Counted from the stretch's first letter, positions 1-8,530 are shown. The stretch: DNA of 64,000 nucleotides from Bradyrhizobium iriomotense (GCF_018129405.1 NZ_JAFCLP010000004.1:372001-436000); one strand, 5' to 3'. A program made the numbers and translations. Notes: generated from the letters alone by a model not told the origin.

Positions 1-113
1 AGCTCGGCGACCTCCCCGGCATCGGCATGACCATCATCGACGGCATCGTGCGGACGCAACGCAGCCGCAATACGCCGCCGGCGGGGAAAGTGCCGGAGGT
101 GGTGGCGAAGTGA
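1..113 (+). CDS. 3' end of an unidentified gene (truncated by window edge)
   Basis: An open frame enters from the left edge and ends at TGA 111-113. The visible C-terminus is about 36 residues (LGDLPGIGMTIIDGIV, then a basic stretch and GKVPEVVAK). I do not recognise the family from this fragment. It points towards the MarR gene, so the two are convergent and separated by a palindromic repeat. It is called as coding because the frame is open to the edge and stops just before the repeat, which is typical here. Confidence 0.45.
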   Translation, partial: LGDLPGIGMTIIDGIVRTQRSRNTPPAGKVPEVVAK

Positions 114-124
114 CGGCTCTTGCC

Positions 125-218
125 GTCATTCCGGGGCGCGCGTGAGCGCGAACCCGGAATCTCGCGCAACAATCTCCGGATTCCGGGTTCACGCGCGATG
201 CGCGTGCCCCGGAACGAC
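125..218. repeat. Palindromic intergenic repeat (GTCATTCCGGGG family)
   Basis: The left end GTCATTCCGGGG (125-136) is mirrored by CCCCGGAACGAC (207-218) with one mismatch. Inside is a second pair around CCGGAAT/ATTCCGG. It lies between two convergent genes, so it could also act as a bidirectional terminator. A second member of the family is at 12749-12870. Confidence 0.7.
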
Positions 219-226
219 AGGGCAGA

Positions 227-682
227 TCACCTCAGCTTATTGAGAAGCACCATCAGCGTCTCGCGCTCCTTGGCGTCGAGCGGGGCCAGCGTCTCGCGGG
301 TGATCGCCAGCGCATTCGGCGCGAGCTTCTCCGCAAGCTGCTGTCCGGCGCGGGTCAGGCTGACCAGCAGGCGGCGGCCGTCCTCGGGATCCTGGCTGGT
401 CTCGGTGAGGCCGCGCGCGGTCAGGCGGTCGATCACGCCCTTGATGGTCGCGACGTCCATCGCCGTCAACCGACCGAGCTGGTTCTGCGAGCACGGCCCT
501 GTCTCAGCGAGCTTCGACAGCGCCGCCCATTGCGTCGGTGTCAAATTGGTGCCGATGTCGCGGGAGAAGATCGAGCTGTGACGCTGCCAGACTTGGCGCA
601 GGATGAAGCCGACCTGCTCGTCGAGCACGTAAGGCGGTTTTGCCGGCTTGACGCTCTTCTTCGCCGCGACGCTTCTTGCCAT
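227..682 (-). CDS. MarR-family transcriptional regulator
   Basis: This 151-residue protein has the MarR layout: a basic N-terminal tail, a dimerisation helix (about residues 20-40), a winged helix (NLTPTQWAALSKLAETGPCSQ, then LTAMDVATIKGVIDRLTARG) and the wing sequence DPEDGRRLLVSLT. It is the last gene of the leftward catabolic operon, 25 bp after the LivF gene. NicR, the repressor of Pseudomonas nicotinate catabolism, is also a MarR protein that responds to 6-hydroxynicotinate. By context this is the best candidate for binding the paired operators at 8515 and 8669. That assignment is inference; the family call is firm. Confidence 0.9.
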   Translation of the reverse strand: MARSVAAKKSVKPAKPPYVLDEQVGFILRQVWQRHSSIFSRDIGTNLTPTQWAALSKLAETGPCSQNQLGRLTAMDVATIKGVIDRLTARGLTETSQDPEDGRRLLVSLTRAGQQLAEKLAPNALAITRETLAPLDAKERETLMVLLNKLR

Positions 683-707
683 CCGTCCGCTGCCCTTCCC
701 TTTGCCT

Positions 708-1412
708 TCACAACGACAGATGCGCGTCGCGGATGTCCGGACGCGAATCGAGCTCGGCCATGGTGCCGCCGAAGCAGATCCGGCCGCGCTCGATGATGTA
801 GGCGCGGTCGGAGATCAACCGCGCGAAATGCAGATTCTGCTCGGAGACGACGATGCTGACGCCCTCCTTCTTCATGGTCAGGATGGCATCGACCATCTGC
901 TCCACGATCTTCGGCGAGAGGCCTTCCGACGGCTCGTCCAGCAGCACTAGCGACGGATTGCCCATCAGCGTGCGCGCGATGGTCAGCATCTGCTGCTCGC
1001 CGCCGCTCATGCGGCCGCCGGGGCGGTTCTTCATCTCGCCGAGGTTTGGGAACAGCGCGAACAGTTTTTCACGCGTCCAATGCGGCGCATTCGGACGTTT
1101 GGGCTGCCGGCCGACTTCGAGGTTTTCCTCGACCGTCAGATCCGTGAAGATGCGCCGCTCCTCCGGCACGTAGCCGAGGCCCTCGCGCACGATCTCGTGG
1201 GTCGGCTTCGCCGAGACGTCCTTGCCCTCGAACATGATGCGGCCGGAGCGCTGCGCGACGAGGCCGACGATCGAGCGGAACGTCGTCGACTTGCCGGCGC
1301 CGTTGCGCCCCAGCAGCGCCACCACCTCGCCCTCACCGACCTCGAAGCCGATGTCGAACAGGATATGCGCCGGGCCATAATGGCTGTTGAGGTCCTGCAC
1401 CGTGAGCTTCAT
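708..1412 (-). CDS. livF: Branched-chain amino acid-type ABC transporter ATPase (LivF)
   Basis: This 234-residue ATPase of the HAAT family has Walker A GRNGAGKST (about residue 36), signature MSGGEQQM (about 135) and Walker B LVLLDEPSEGL (about 157), the usual LivF length and order. Its ATG at 1412 overlaps the stop of livG (1409) by 4 bp, indicating translational coupling. It would pair with LivG to drive the fused permease and the binding protein at 4242-5444. The LivF family covers amino acids, amides, urea and aromatic acids, so the name does not fix the substrate. Position in a nicotinate-type cluster suggests uptake of the pathway substrate (inference). Confidence 0.93.
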   Translation of the reverse strand: MKLTVQDLNSHYGPAHILFDIGFEVGEGEVVALLGRNGAGKSTTFRSIVGLVAQRSGRIMFEGKDVSAKPTHEIVREGLGYVPEERRIFTDLTVEENLEVGRQPKRPNAPHWTREKLFALFPNLGEMKNRPGGRMSGGEQQMLTIARTLMGNPSLVLLDEPSEGLSPKIVEQMVDAILTMKKEGVSIVVSEQNLHFARLISDRAYIIERGRICFGGTMAELDSRPDIRDAHLSL

Positions 1413-2200
1413 GCCGAGGTCCCCTCGCGATGGCGGGCATCATAGACGAGGCCCTCGCCGAGATAGACCGCCTGCACCTGCGGATTGCCGCGCACCTCGG
1501 CGGGCGAGCCCTCCGCGATCAACGTACCGCGGTTCAGCACGATGATACGATCGGCATGCTCGAACACCACATCCATGTCGTGCTCGGTGAAGAGGACGCC
1601 GATCGACTTTTCGCGCGCGATCTGGGCCGTCAGCCGCATCAGATCGACGCGCTCGCGCGGCGCCATGCCGGCGGTCGGCTCATCCATAAGCAGCAGCTTT
1701 GGCTCATTGGCGAGCGCGACCGCGAGCTCGAGCCGCTTGAGATCGCCATAGGCGAGCTCGCCGCAGGGACGATCGGCATAGCCGCCCATGCCGACCAGCT
1801 CGAGCAGCCGCCCCGCCTCGTTGCGATCGAAGTTCGGCGCCGAGCCGAAGAGATTATAGAGCTGCTTCCCGTGCGAGATCAGCGCAACCTGAACGTTCTC
1901 CCGCACGGTCATGGTGGCGAAGGTCGCGGTGATCTGGAAGGTGCGCCCGACGCCCATCCGCCAGATCTCGCGCGGCTTCTTGCCGGTGGTCTCCTCGCCG
2001 AGCAGGCGGACGTGTCCGCTATCAGGCTTATTCTGGCCGTTGAGCATGTCGAAGCAGGTGCTCTTGCCGGCGCCGTTGGGCCCGATCAGTGCCAAAATTT
2101 CGCCGGCGCGCAGAGAGAACGAGACGCCGCGCACGGCATGGATGCCGCCATAGGATTTGGTCAGGCCTTCGACCGCGAGAAGTGGGGGTGCGACGCTCAT
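1409..2200 (-). CDS. livG: Branched-chain amino acid-type ABC transporter ATPase (LivG)
   Basis: This 263-residue LivG ATPase has Walker A GPNGAGKST (about residue 40), a signature in the LivG form LAYGDLKRLELA (about 148), and Walker B LLLMDEPTAGM followed by the H-loop LFTEHDMDVVF. The C-terminal extension after VRGNPQVQAVYLG is characteristic of LivG. It starts at ATG 2200, overlapping the 3' end of the permease gene (2197) by 4 bp, and overlaps livF by 4 bp at its own end. The three transporter genes are therefore a continuous overlapping set. Confidence 0.93.
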   Translation of the reverse strand: MSVAPPLLAVEGLTKSYGGIHAVRGVSFSLRAGEILALIGPNGAGKSTCFDMLNGQNKPDSGHVRLLGEETTGKKPREIWRMGVGRTFQITATFATMTVRENVQVALISHGKQLYNLFGSAPNFDRNEAGRLLELVGMGGYADRPCGELAYGDLKRLELAVALANEPKLLLMDEPTAGMAPRERVDLMRLTAQIAREKSIGVLFTEHDMDVVFEHADRIIVLNRGTLIAEGSPAEVRGNPQVQAVYLGEGLVYDARHREGTSA

Positions 2201-4086
2201 TCGGCGGACTCGATCGGCTTGGCAAGCAAGGGGGATCCCGGCGGCGATGACTTCCTGCGCCGCTGCGCCAGCATCTCCAGCATGCCGACGATGCCCTTGG
2301 GGAAGACGACGACGATCAGCACGATGAAGCCGCCGAGCACGAGCTTCGATAGATCGGTCTGGCTGACCAGCCAGATGTTGAGGGCTTTGTAGACGATGGC
2401 GCCGATCACCGCGCCCGATACCGTCTCGACGCCGCCGAGCAACACCATGACCAGCGCATCGACGGAGAGCGAGATGCCGAGATTATCAGGGAAGACGCTG
2501 CCCTTCAGGTATGCGAACAGCGCGCCGCCGATGCCGGCGGTCGTGCCTGCGATCACGAAGGCCGTCCACTGGATGCGCTTGGCGTCGATGCCGATCGCCT
2601 CGCTGCGCAGCACCGAGTCGCGCGTGGCGCGGAGCGCATAGCCGAACGGCGAGAACACAGCGATCCGCAAGGCGATGGTCACGAGCGCGGCGACGCCAAG
2701 TGCCAGCCAATAGAAATGCGACGGGCTCGCCGCCCACTTCTCGGGCCACACACCCAGGATGCCGTTGTCTCCGCCCGTGACGCTGACCCACTGGAACGCG
2801 ATCGACCAGACGATCTGCGCGAAGGCGAGTGTCAGCATCGCGAAATAGACGCCGGAAAGCTGCACGGCGAAGAAGCCGAATACGGCCGCGCCCATGCAGC
2901 CGAGCAGCGGACCGAGCAAGAGACAGACAATCATCGGCAGCCCCGCCATCTTGGCGAGGAAGGCGATGCCGTAGGCGCCGAGGCCGAAATAGGCGGCGTG
3001 GCCGAAGGACGCGAGCCCGCCGACCGACATCAGGAAATGCAGGGAGACGGCGAAGATCACGAAGATCGCGATCTCCGAGCCGACGGTCAGCGCGTAGTTG
3101 CCCGCGAACAGCGGCAGCGTCGCCGCGATGACGAGCGCCGCCAGCGAGGCCAGCCGCTCGTTCGACGTCAGCGGCCGCCAGGGATTGACGGTGAGACCCG
3201 GCGTCTTGCGCGCCGCGGCCTCGGGCTTGCCGAACAGTCCCCACGGGCGAACGATCAGCACCACCGCCATCACCAGGAAGACCAGGATGATGGAGATCTT
3301 TGGGAAGATCAGGATGCCGAAGGCATTCAATTCCGACACCAGCACCGCCGCAACGAAGGCGCCGACGATACTGCCGAGGCCGCCGATCACGACGACGACG
3401 AAGACCTCGACAATGATGCGCAGGTCCATCGCATGATGCACGGCATCGCGCGGGATCTGGAGCGCGCCGCCGAGGGCGGCGAGGAAGACGCCGACAGCGA
3501 ACACTGATGTGAACAGCCATTTCTGATTGACGCCGAGCGCGGCGACCATGTCGCGATCCTGCGTCGCCGCGCGCACCAGCACGCCCCAGCGCGTGCGCTG
3601 GAACAGCAGCCAGAGAATGCCGAGCACGACAGGGCCCAGCACGATCAGGAACAGATCGTAGCTCGGGATGTTCTGGCTGAAGAAATCGATCGCGCCCTTG
3701 AAGCCCGGCGCGCGGCGGCCGACGAGATCGTCGGGCCCCCAGATCAGCACGACGAGATCCTCGACCATCAAGGTCAGGCCGAAGGTCGCGAGCAACTGGA
3801 ACAGTTCGGGCGCATGATAGATGCGGCGGAGCAGCACCATCTCGACCAGCACGCCGATCAGCGCCACCGCGAGCGCGGCCAGCACGATGCTGCCCCAGAA
3901 GCCGAACGCGCCGGAGAGGCGCTCCGTCAGCGTGAAGGCGATATAGGCGCCGATCATGTAGAAGGCGCCGTGAGCGAAATTCACGATCCGCGTCACGCCG
4001 AAGATGATCGACAGGCCCGACGCCACCAGGAACAGCGACGCTGCGCTGGCGAGACCGGTCAGAAACTGTACGACGTAAAAGGCCAT
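2197..4086 (-). CDS. Fused ABC permease, LivH-LivM in one chain
   Basis: The 629-residue product joins two permeases that are usually separate. Residues 1-290 are LivH-like: GLSIIFGVTRIVNFAHG near the N-terminus, QRTRWGVLVRAATQDRDMVAALGVN as the EAA-like cytoplasmic loop, then FVAAVLVSELNAFG. After a linker (about 291-310, FGKPEAAARKTPGL) residues 311-600 are LivM-like: FGHAAYFGLGAYGIAFLAK and the loop FGYALRATRDSVLRSEAIGI. It is strongly hydrophobic throughout. The fusion fixes a one-to-one stoichiometry of the two membrane subunits. No frameshift or internal stop is seen, so the fusion looks genuine. Confidence 0.92.
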   Translation of the reverse strand: MAFYVVQFLTGLASAASLFLVASGLSIIFGVTRIVNFAHGAFYMIGAYIAFTLTERLSGAFGFWGSIVLAALAVALIGVLVEMVLLRRIYHAPELFQLLATFGLTLMVEDLVVLIWGPDDLVGRRAPGFKGAIDFFSQNIPSYDLFLIVLGPVVLGILWLLFQRTRWGVLVRAATQDRDMVAALGVNQKWLFTSVFAVGVFLAALGGALQIPRDAVHHAMDLRIIVEVFVVVVIGGLGSIVGAFVAAVLVSELNAFGILIFPKISIILVFLVMAVVLIVRPWGLFGKPEAAARKTPGLTVNPWRPLTSNERLASLAALVIAATLPLFAGNYALTVGSEIAIFVIFAVSLHFLMSVGGLASFGHAAYFGLGAYGIAFLAKMAGLPMIVCLLLGPLLGCMGAAVFGFFAVQLSGVYFAMLTLAFAQIVWSIAFQWVSVTGGDNGILGVWPEKWAASPSHFYWLALGVAALVTIALRIAVFSPFGYALRATRDSVLRSEAIGIDAKRIQWTAFVIAGTTAGIGGALFAYLKGSVFPDNLGISLSVDALVMVLLGGVETVSGAVIGAIVYKALNIWLVSQTDLSKLVLGGFIVLIVVVFPKGIVGMLEMLAQRRRKSSPPGSPLLAKPIESAE

Positions 4087-4117
4087 CGGCGGTCCGGGTT
4101 AGTTAAGTCTGAGAAAT

Positions 4118-4231
4118 CGTAGGGTGGGTTAGCGAAGCGTAACCCACCAGCTTTTCTCGTGTGGCGCCGAAAGTGGTGGGTTACGCCCCGCAGATGCGCT
4201 TTGCGCATCCGCAGGGCTAACCCACCCTACG
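4118..4231. repeat. Nested inverted repeat between binding protein and permease genes
   Basis: Outer arms CGTAGGGTGGGTTAGC (4118-4133) and GCTAACCCACCCTACG (4216-4231) are perfect 16-bp complements. An inner pair GCGTAACCCACCA (4137-4149) and TGGTGGGTTACGC (4174-4186) can form a second hairpin. This GGGTGGGTTA type of palindrome is widespread in bacterial intergenic DNA. Lying between the binding-protein gene and the permease, it may protect the upstream mRNA or partly end transcription so that binding protein is made in excess (inference). Confidence 0.8.
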
Positions 4232-4241
4232 GCAGCGGAGT

Positions 4242-5444
4242 TCAATCCTTCGGCCGCAGCTTCTCGACTTCGGCGTCGCTCGGCAGATAGTCCGCGCCCT
4301 TCTTGTAGGACGAGTCCACCATCACGCCCTTGCCGTCCTTCAGCGCGGTCTTGCCGACGTAAGCGCCGAGCGTCGACTGATGGTCGATCTTGCGGAAGGT
4401 GATCTCGCCGAACGGCGACGGCATCGACAGACCTTCAGCCGCGGCGATCAGCTTCTCCGGATCGGTCGAGCCGGCCTTCGCGAGAATGGCGGCCGCCGAC
4501 TTGATGGTCTGGTAGCCGACGATCGAGCCGAGACGCGGATAGTCGTTGTACTTGGCCTGATAGGCCTTCAGGAACGCATCATGCTCGGGCGTCTTGATCG
4601 AGTACCAGGGATAGCCGGTGACGATCCAGCCCTCCGGCGTCTCGTCCTTGAGCGGATCGAGATATTCGGGCTCGCCGGTCAGGAACGACACCACCTCGCG
4701 GCCCTTGAACAGCCCGCGGGTGTTTCCTTCGCGCACGAGCTTGACGAGATCGGCGCCGAAGGTGACGTTGAGGATCGCCTCGGGATTGGCGGCGGCAACC
4801 GCCTGCACCACCGGGCCCGCATCGATCTTGCCCTGCGGCGGCCACTGCTCGTCGACCCACTGGATGTCGGGGCGCTTCTCCGACATCAGCTTCTTGAACA
4901 CCGCGACTGCCGACTGGCCGTACTCGTAGTTCGGCGCGATCGTCGCCCAGCGTTTTGCGGGCAGCTTGCTGGCGGCTTCCACCAGCATCGCGGCCTGCAT
5001 GTAGTTGGAGGGGCGCAGGCGGAAGGTGTACTTGTTGCCCTTGGACCAGGTCACCGCATCCGTCAGCGGCTCGGCCGCGAGGAAGAACACCTTCTTCTGG
5101 TTGGCGAAGTCAGAGACGGCAAGGCCGATGTTCGACAGGAAGGTGCCCGCGAGCATCGCGACACCCTCGCTCGAGACCAGCTCGTTGGCGGCGGTCTGCG
5201 CGTCGGCAGGCTTGCCGCCGTCATCCTTGGAGACGACGACCAGCTTCTTGCCGTTGATGCCGCCGGCCGCGTTGATCTCCTCGACCGCGAGCTGCCAGCC
5301 CTTGCGATAGGGCTCGGTGAATGCCGGCAGCAGCGAATAGCTGTTGATCTCACCGATCTTGATGTCCTGCGCCACGGCCGAATGGGCCATACCGCCGGCC
5401 AGAAGCGCCAAGGCCGCGCCTACAAAATAGTTTCTCGCTCGCAT
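4242..5444 (-). CDS. Periplasmic substrate-binding protein of the HAAT (LivJ-like) family
   Basis: The 400-residue protein has a cleavable signal peptide (basic start, hydrophobic FVGAALALLAGGMAHSA, cleavage after AVAQ near residue 25) and a type 1 periplasmic binding fold: GEINSYSLLPAFTEPYRKG, then LAVEEINAAGGINGKKL and later YQTIKSAAAILAKAGSTDPEKL. Length matches Peripla_BP_6 proteins. A repeat separates it from the permease gene downstream, and it follows the DUF1185 gene by 80 bp on the same strand. It should deliver the pathway substrate to the fused permease. The ligand cannot be read from sequence; nicotinate or a related ring acid is an inference from context. Confidence 0.92.
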   Translation of the reverse strand: MRARNYFVGAALALLAGGMAHSAVAQDIKIGEINSYSLLPAFTEPYRKGWQLAVEEINAAGGINGKKLVVVSKDDGGKPADAQTAANELVSSEGVAMLAGTFLSNIGLAVSDFANQKKVFFLAAEPLTDAVTWSKGNKYTFRLRPSNYMQAAMLVEAASKLPAKRWATIAPNYEYGQSAVAVFKKLMSEKRPDIQWVDEQWPPQGKIDAGPVVQAVAAANPEAILNVTFGADLVKLVREGNTRGLFKGREVVSFLTGEPEYLDPLKDETPEGWIVTGYPWYSIKTPEHDAFLKAYQAKYNDYPRLGSIVGYQTIKSAAAILAKAGSTDPEKLIAAAEGLSMPSPFGEITFRKIDHQSTLGAYVGKTALKDGKGVMVDSSYKKGADYLPSDAEVEKLRPKD

Positions 5445-5524
5445 CCCAACCTCCAGTTTTGAACTCTCTACGTCTTCAGCGTGATCTTGTCGGAGAAGCT
5501 GTGCCCGCCTCCCCGGTTCAAACC

Positions 5525-6109
5525 CTATCTCAGACCGTCTTCGCCCTTGACTTCCGCAACCGTCAGCCCGCCGACGCGCGGCAGCGGACGGCCGCTGTCA
5601 GTGACGGCGACCGCGACCATGATCTCGTTGGCGCGCGGCGCGTCGTTGATCTGCACCTCCATGCCGTCGAAATGACTGCGCACGAAGGCGGCGTCCTTGT
5701 GCCCCAGCGGAATATCGAGCGTCGTGCCCGGCCCGCTGCGCTTCTTCGACGACGGGATCAGCGCCGCGCCCTTGCCCAGAACCTTGCGCACCGGCGCACC
5801 CATCTTGGGGTGAAGGATCGCGGCCGCATGCTCCAGCTCGCCGTTCTCGCCGACGGCCGCGGCCTTGCCGTAGCTCTGTGCCTTGGCGCCTTCGATGCCG
5901 AGCGCCGCCACAGCGCGCTTCGACAAGAGCTCGCCGAGCTCCTCGCCGATCGCGATCAGCGGCGAGAGATCCTCGACATATTTTCCCGCAAAGGGATTCT
6001 CGATGACGGCGATCGCGGCGGCGCGCCGGGTCGGCGGCGAGACCTGGCGTCCCATCTCCATCTGCGTCTCTTCGACGACGGTGACGATCTTGCGGATGAC
6101 CGCGCTCAT
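5525..6109 (-). CDS. AA_synth family protein (DUF1185, PF06684)
   Basis: This 194-residue protein matches what I know as the 'amino acid synthesis family' (DUF1185). Visible features are an N-terminal IRKIVTVVEETQMEMG, the conserved AAIAVIENPFAGKYVEDL, a central GKAAAVGENGELEHAAAILHPKMG and the C-terminal DAPRANEIMVAVAVTDSGRP. Solved members have a chorismate-mutase-like trimer fold, but no reaction has been established that I know of. It starts 27 bp after the UPF0280 gene in the same operon. Because the cluster lacks an obvious ring-opening amidohydrolase, this protein is a candidate for that step (inference). Confidence 0.85.
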   Translation of the reverse strand: MSAVIRKIVTVVEETQMEMGRQVSPPTRRAAAIAVIENPFAGKYVEDLSPLIAIGEELGELLSKRAVAALGIEGAKAQSYGKAAAVGENGELEHAAAILHPKMGAPVRKVLGKGAALIPSSKKRSGPGTTLDIPLGHKDAAFVRSHFDGMEVQINDAPRANEIMVAVAVTDSGRPLPRVGGLTVAEVKGEDGLR

Positions 6110-6136
6110 GATTGTTTCCTCAAGTCGCTTCCCTGT

Positions 6137-7033
6137 TCAGGCACAGACCGCGTTCTCCAGCACAAGCGGGCGCGATCGTTGCTCTTCTATATCCTTTGTT
6201 CCGATGACAAGCATATCACCACAAAGCCGCAGCACGGCGCCCTCGATCAGTCCGCGATCGAACAATTGCCGTGCACATTCCGCGCCAGATTCCAGCGCGA
6301 CCGCGATCTCATTGTGAGACAATTCGCCGACATCACGGGTCACGAGGCGCGCGCCGAGATCGCTGTCGGGCTGAAGCTCGTTCGCGGGCATTCGGATGAT
6401 GGCGGGATGTCCGGGCAGATCGACAGCATTGGCGATGATCGTGGCCGCCGCATCGGCCTGCGAGGCGGTCGCCGCCAGCACCGTGACGGCGTCCGCGATC
6501 CCGAGCGAAAAGCTGCGGCCGTGGCGTCCGCTGGTCGCAATCCCGCGCACGGGATCGTTCGCATCGACCCTCATGGTCCGCATCACGCCGTCGCGATCCG
6601 GCCGGTCCATCAGGCCGACAGCGAAATGCTCGCCCCTACCGATATGCAGCGCGATATCACCGCCATTATTGACGTAGGCCCGGTCGAGTGCCGCGGCGCC
6701 CAGCATTGCACCCAAAATCTCCTCCGCCACGCTGCCGGCCACCGCGGCCATCGGCGTGATGAAGCAATCGGCGGCATAAGGCGCGACAGCAGCGTGCATG
6801 CGGCGCGCGACGACGCCCTTCAGCAAGGTTTTCTCCTCGGCCGCCGCGCGCAGGCCCGGCAGTTCCGCACAGAGCTCGTCGAGCAGCCCGGTGAAACGCC
6901 GCGCTGCGGCGTCATAAGCCGCACGCACAGCGTCCGCACGCCCCCTCGTCTCCACGATCAGATCAATCGGTCCATCCTGCAAATGCAGCCGCCGGCCATC
7001 AGACAGCAATGCGATTTGCGGGAGCCGCGTCAT
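6137..7033 (-). CDS. UPF0280 family protein (ApbE-like fold)
   Basis: The 298-residue product starts at ATG 7033, whose codon overlaps the stop of the reductase gene (ATGA, 7030-7033), so I prefer it to a longer upstream frame. Features are MTRLPQIALLSDG at the start, LLKGVVARRMHAAVAPYA in the middle, then VAGSVAEEILGAML, RAYVNNGGDIALH and GIATSGRHGRSFSLGIADAV. The last motifs resemble the FMN/FAD-handling segment of ApbE flavin transferases. UPF0280 has no assigned reaction to my knowledge. Coupling to a flavo-iron-sulfur reductase suggests either flavin attachment to that enzyme or a pathway step of its own (inference). Confidence 0.85.
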   Translation of the reverse strand: MTRLPQIALLSDGRRLHLQDGPIDLIVETRGRADAVRAAYDAAARRFTGLLDELCAELPGLRAAAEEKTLLKGVVARRMHAAVAPYAADCFITPMAAVAGSVAEEILGAMLGAAALDRAYVNNGGDIALHIGRGEHFAVGLMDRPDRDGVMRTMRVDANDPVRGIATSGRHGRSFSLGIADAVTVLAATASQADAAATIIANAVDLPGHPAIIRMPANELQPDSDLGARLVTRDVGELSHNEIAVALESGAECARQLFDRGLIEGAVLRLCGDMLVIGTKDIEEQRSRPLVLENAVCA

Positions 7034-8487
7034 GCCCGAGGTCCCGGGATCGGGTTCTGCCAGGGCAACTGGCGGACATCGTCGCCGTTCTGCACCTCGG
7101 AGAGCGGCTTCACGTAGTCCATGTGCCCGCCGAGCGCGGCGTAGTCCGTCAGCTTCATCGTGAATTCGATCGGCGCGACCAGCGCCGGTGTCGGCACGTA
7201 GCCGAAGGCGCCCGCCGGCATCTGCGTGACGTCGACCATGTAGGTGATGCCGCCGCCCGGCCAGACATAGACCGGCGCACCGCCGCTGGTGACGCGCGTC
7301 AGCGCGTCCTTCACCGAGCGCGTCAGCCGCACCGGATTGTCGGTGACACCGGCGCGCAGCGAACCGCCCGCGCCTGCCATGAACAGCACCGTGCACAGCG
7401 CCGGCTCGCAATTTTCCTGGATGCGCTCGACCGAGAACTTCAGGTCGGCCGGCATCTCGGTCTCGACCGGATTCAAGGCCTCGTCGAGCACGTAATAGGA
7501 CGAATGCTCACCGGTCGTGGACACCATCAGCATGGTCAACCCGGCCTTCGCCTCCTTCTTGTCGAAGGGCCCGAGGATCGATAGCGGATCGGAGATGTTG
7601 GTGCCGCCCCATCCCGTGCCGGGATCGGCGACCTGGAAATAGCGGCCGGGCGTCGAGCGGCGGCCCTTCATCTTGATGCCGGTGTCGGCAATGTCGAGCA
7701 GCTTGCCGGCCTGATGCTCGCTCAGCACGCCGGTGATGTGGTCGTCGACCACGACGACCTCATCGACCTTGCCGTGCCATTGCTTGGCGAACATGCCGAT
7801 CGTCGCCGAGCCGCAGCCGACGCGCATGCGCTCTTCCTTCACGCCGTTGACGATCGGCGGCTGACCGGCCTGCACCACCACGGTCGCGCCGCCGTCGATG
7901 GTCAGCTCCACCGCCTTGCAATTGGCGAGGTCCATCAGCGTGTCGCAGGTGACGCGACCCTCCTTCTTGGAGCCGCCGGTGAGATGATGCACGCCGCCGA
8001 GCGACAGCATCTGCGAGCCGTATTCGCTGGTCGTGACATGGCCGACCGCCTCGCCCTGCGCGCGCACGGTCGCGGTTTCCGGGCCGAGATAGCGGTCGGT
8101 GTCGATCTTCACCTTGATGCCGCAATAGGAGAAGATGCCCTCGGTGACCACGGTCACCATGTCGACGCCGTCGACCTCTGCGGAGACGATGAACGGCGCG
8201 GGCTTGTAGTCGGGATAGGTGGTGCCCGCGCCGATCGCGGTGACGAAGGTCGAGGGTTCGTGGACGATCTTGCCGTCCCAGTCTTCCGTGCGGCTGAACG
8301 GAACGAGCTTGCCGCCATGCGAGACGGTGCGCTCCAGGATCACGTGCGGATCGACGCGGACGAGCTTGCCGTCGTGGTTGGCATAGCGGTCGCAGGCGCC
8401 CGCCGCGCCCGGCTTGATGTAGCACATCACCGGACAGGCATCGCAGCGGATCTTGTCGGTGGCGGTGCTCGTTGTTTCCATCACCAT
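7030..8487 (-). CDS. hnr: 6-hydroxynicotinate reductase homologue
   Basis: The product (485 residues from ATG 8487) resembles 6-hydroxynicotinate reductase, which in Eubacterium barkeri reduces 6-hydroxynicotinate to 1,4,5,6-tetrahydro-6-oxonicotinate. An N-terminal cysteine cluster CDACPVMCYIKPGAAGAC looks like an iron-sulfur site. Later motifs are EGIFSYCGIKVKIDTDRYLG, MRVGCGSATIGMF and GAPVYVWPGGGITYMVDV. An ATG at 8517 is also in frame, but it lies inside the palindromic operator and would leave a leader of only a few bases after the predicted promoter; ATG 8481 is a further option. No start has a clear ribosome site. It leads the leftward operon, and no NicC-type 6-hydroxynicotinate monooxygenase is present in the window. 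Confidence 0.85.
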   Translation of the reverse strand: MVMETTSTATDKIRCDACPVMCYIKPGAAGACDRYANHDGKLVRVDPHVILERTVSHGGKLVPFSRTEDWDGKIVHEPSTFVTAIGAGTTYPDYKPAPFIVSAEVDGVDMVTVVTEGIFSYCGIKVKIDTDRYLGPETATVRAQGEAVGHVTTSEYGSQMLSLGGVHHLTGGSKKEGRVTCDTLMDLANCKAVELTIDGGATVVVQAGQPPIVNGVKEERMRVGCGSATIGMFAKQWHGKVDEVVVVDDHITGVLSEHQAGKLLDIADTGIKMKGRRSTPGRYFQVADPGTGWGGTNISDPLSILGPFDKKEAKAGLTMLMVSTTGEHSSYYVLDEALNPVETEMPADLKFSVERIQENCEPALCTVLFMAGAGGSLRAGVTDNPVRLTRSVKDALTRVTSGGAPVYVWPGGGITYMVDVTQMPAGAFGYVPTPALVAPIEFTMKLTDYAALGGHMDYVKPLSEVQNGDDVRQLPWQNPIPGPRA

Positions 8488-8514
8488 GTCGAAAGCCAGC
8501 GGAGACGTCGTTAT

Positions 8515-8530
8515 CATTCGTATACGAACG
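8515..8530. promoter_or_regulatory. Operator O1, leftward (hnr) promoter
   Basis: CATTCGTATACGAACG contains the perfect 12-bp palindrome TTCGTATACGAA (8517-8528). Read on the minus strand it is CGTTCGTATACGAATG, which matches the second site at 8669-8684 under the consensus CGTTYGTRTACRAAYG. A consensus -35 TTGACA lies on the minus strand at 8560-8555, with a weak -10 (CAACAT, 8536-8531). The palindrome then covers the expected transcription start, a typical position for a repressor. Confidence 0.7.

Noticed and set aside
1409-5444. Urea transporter (Urt) assignment for the HAAT genes
   Set aside because: There are no urease genes nearby, the permeases are fused and only a general HAAT assignment is supportable; context favours a ring acid.
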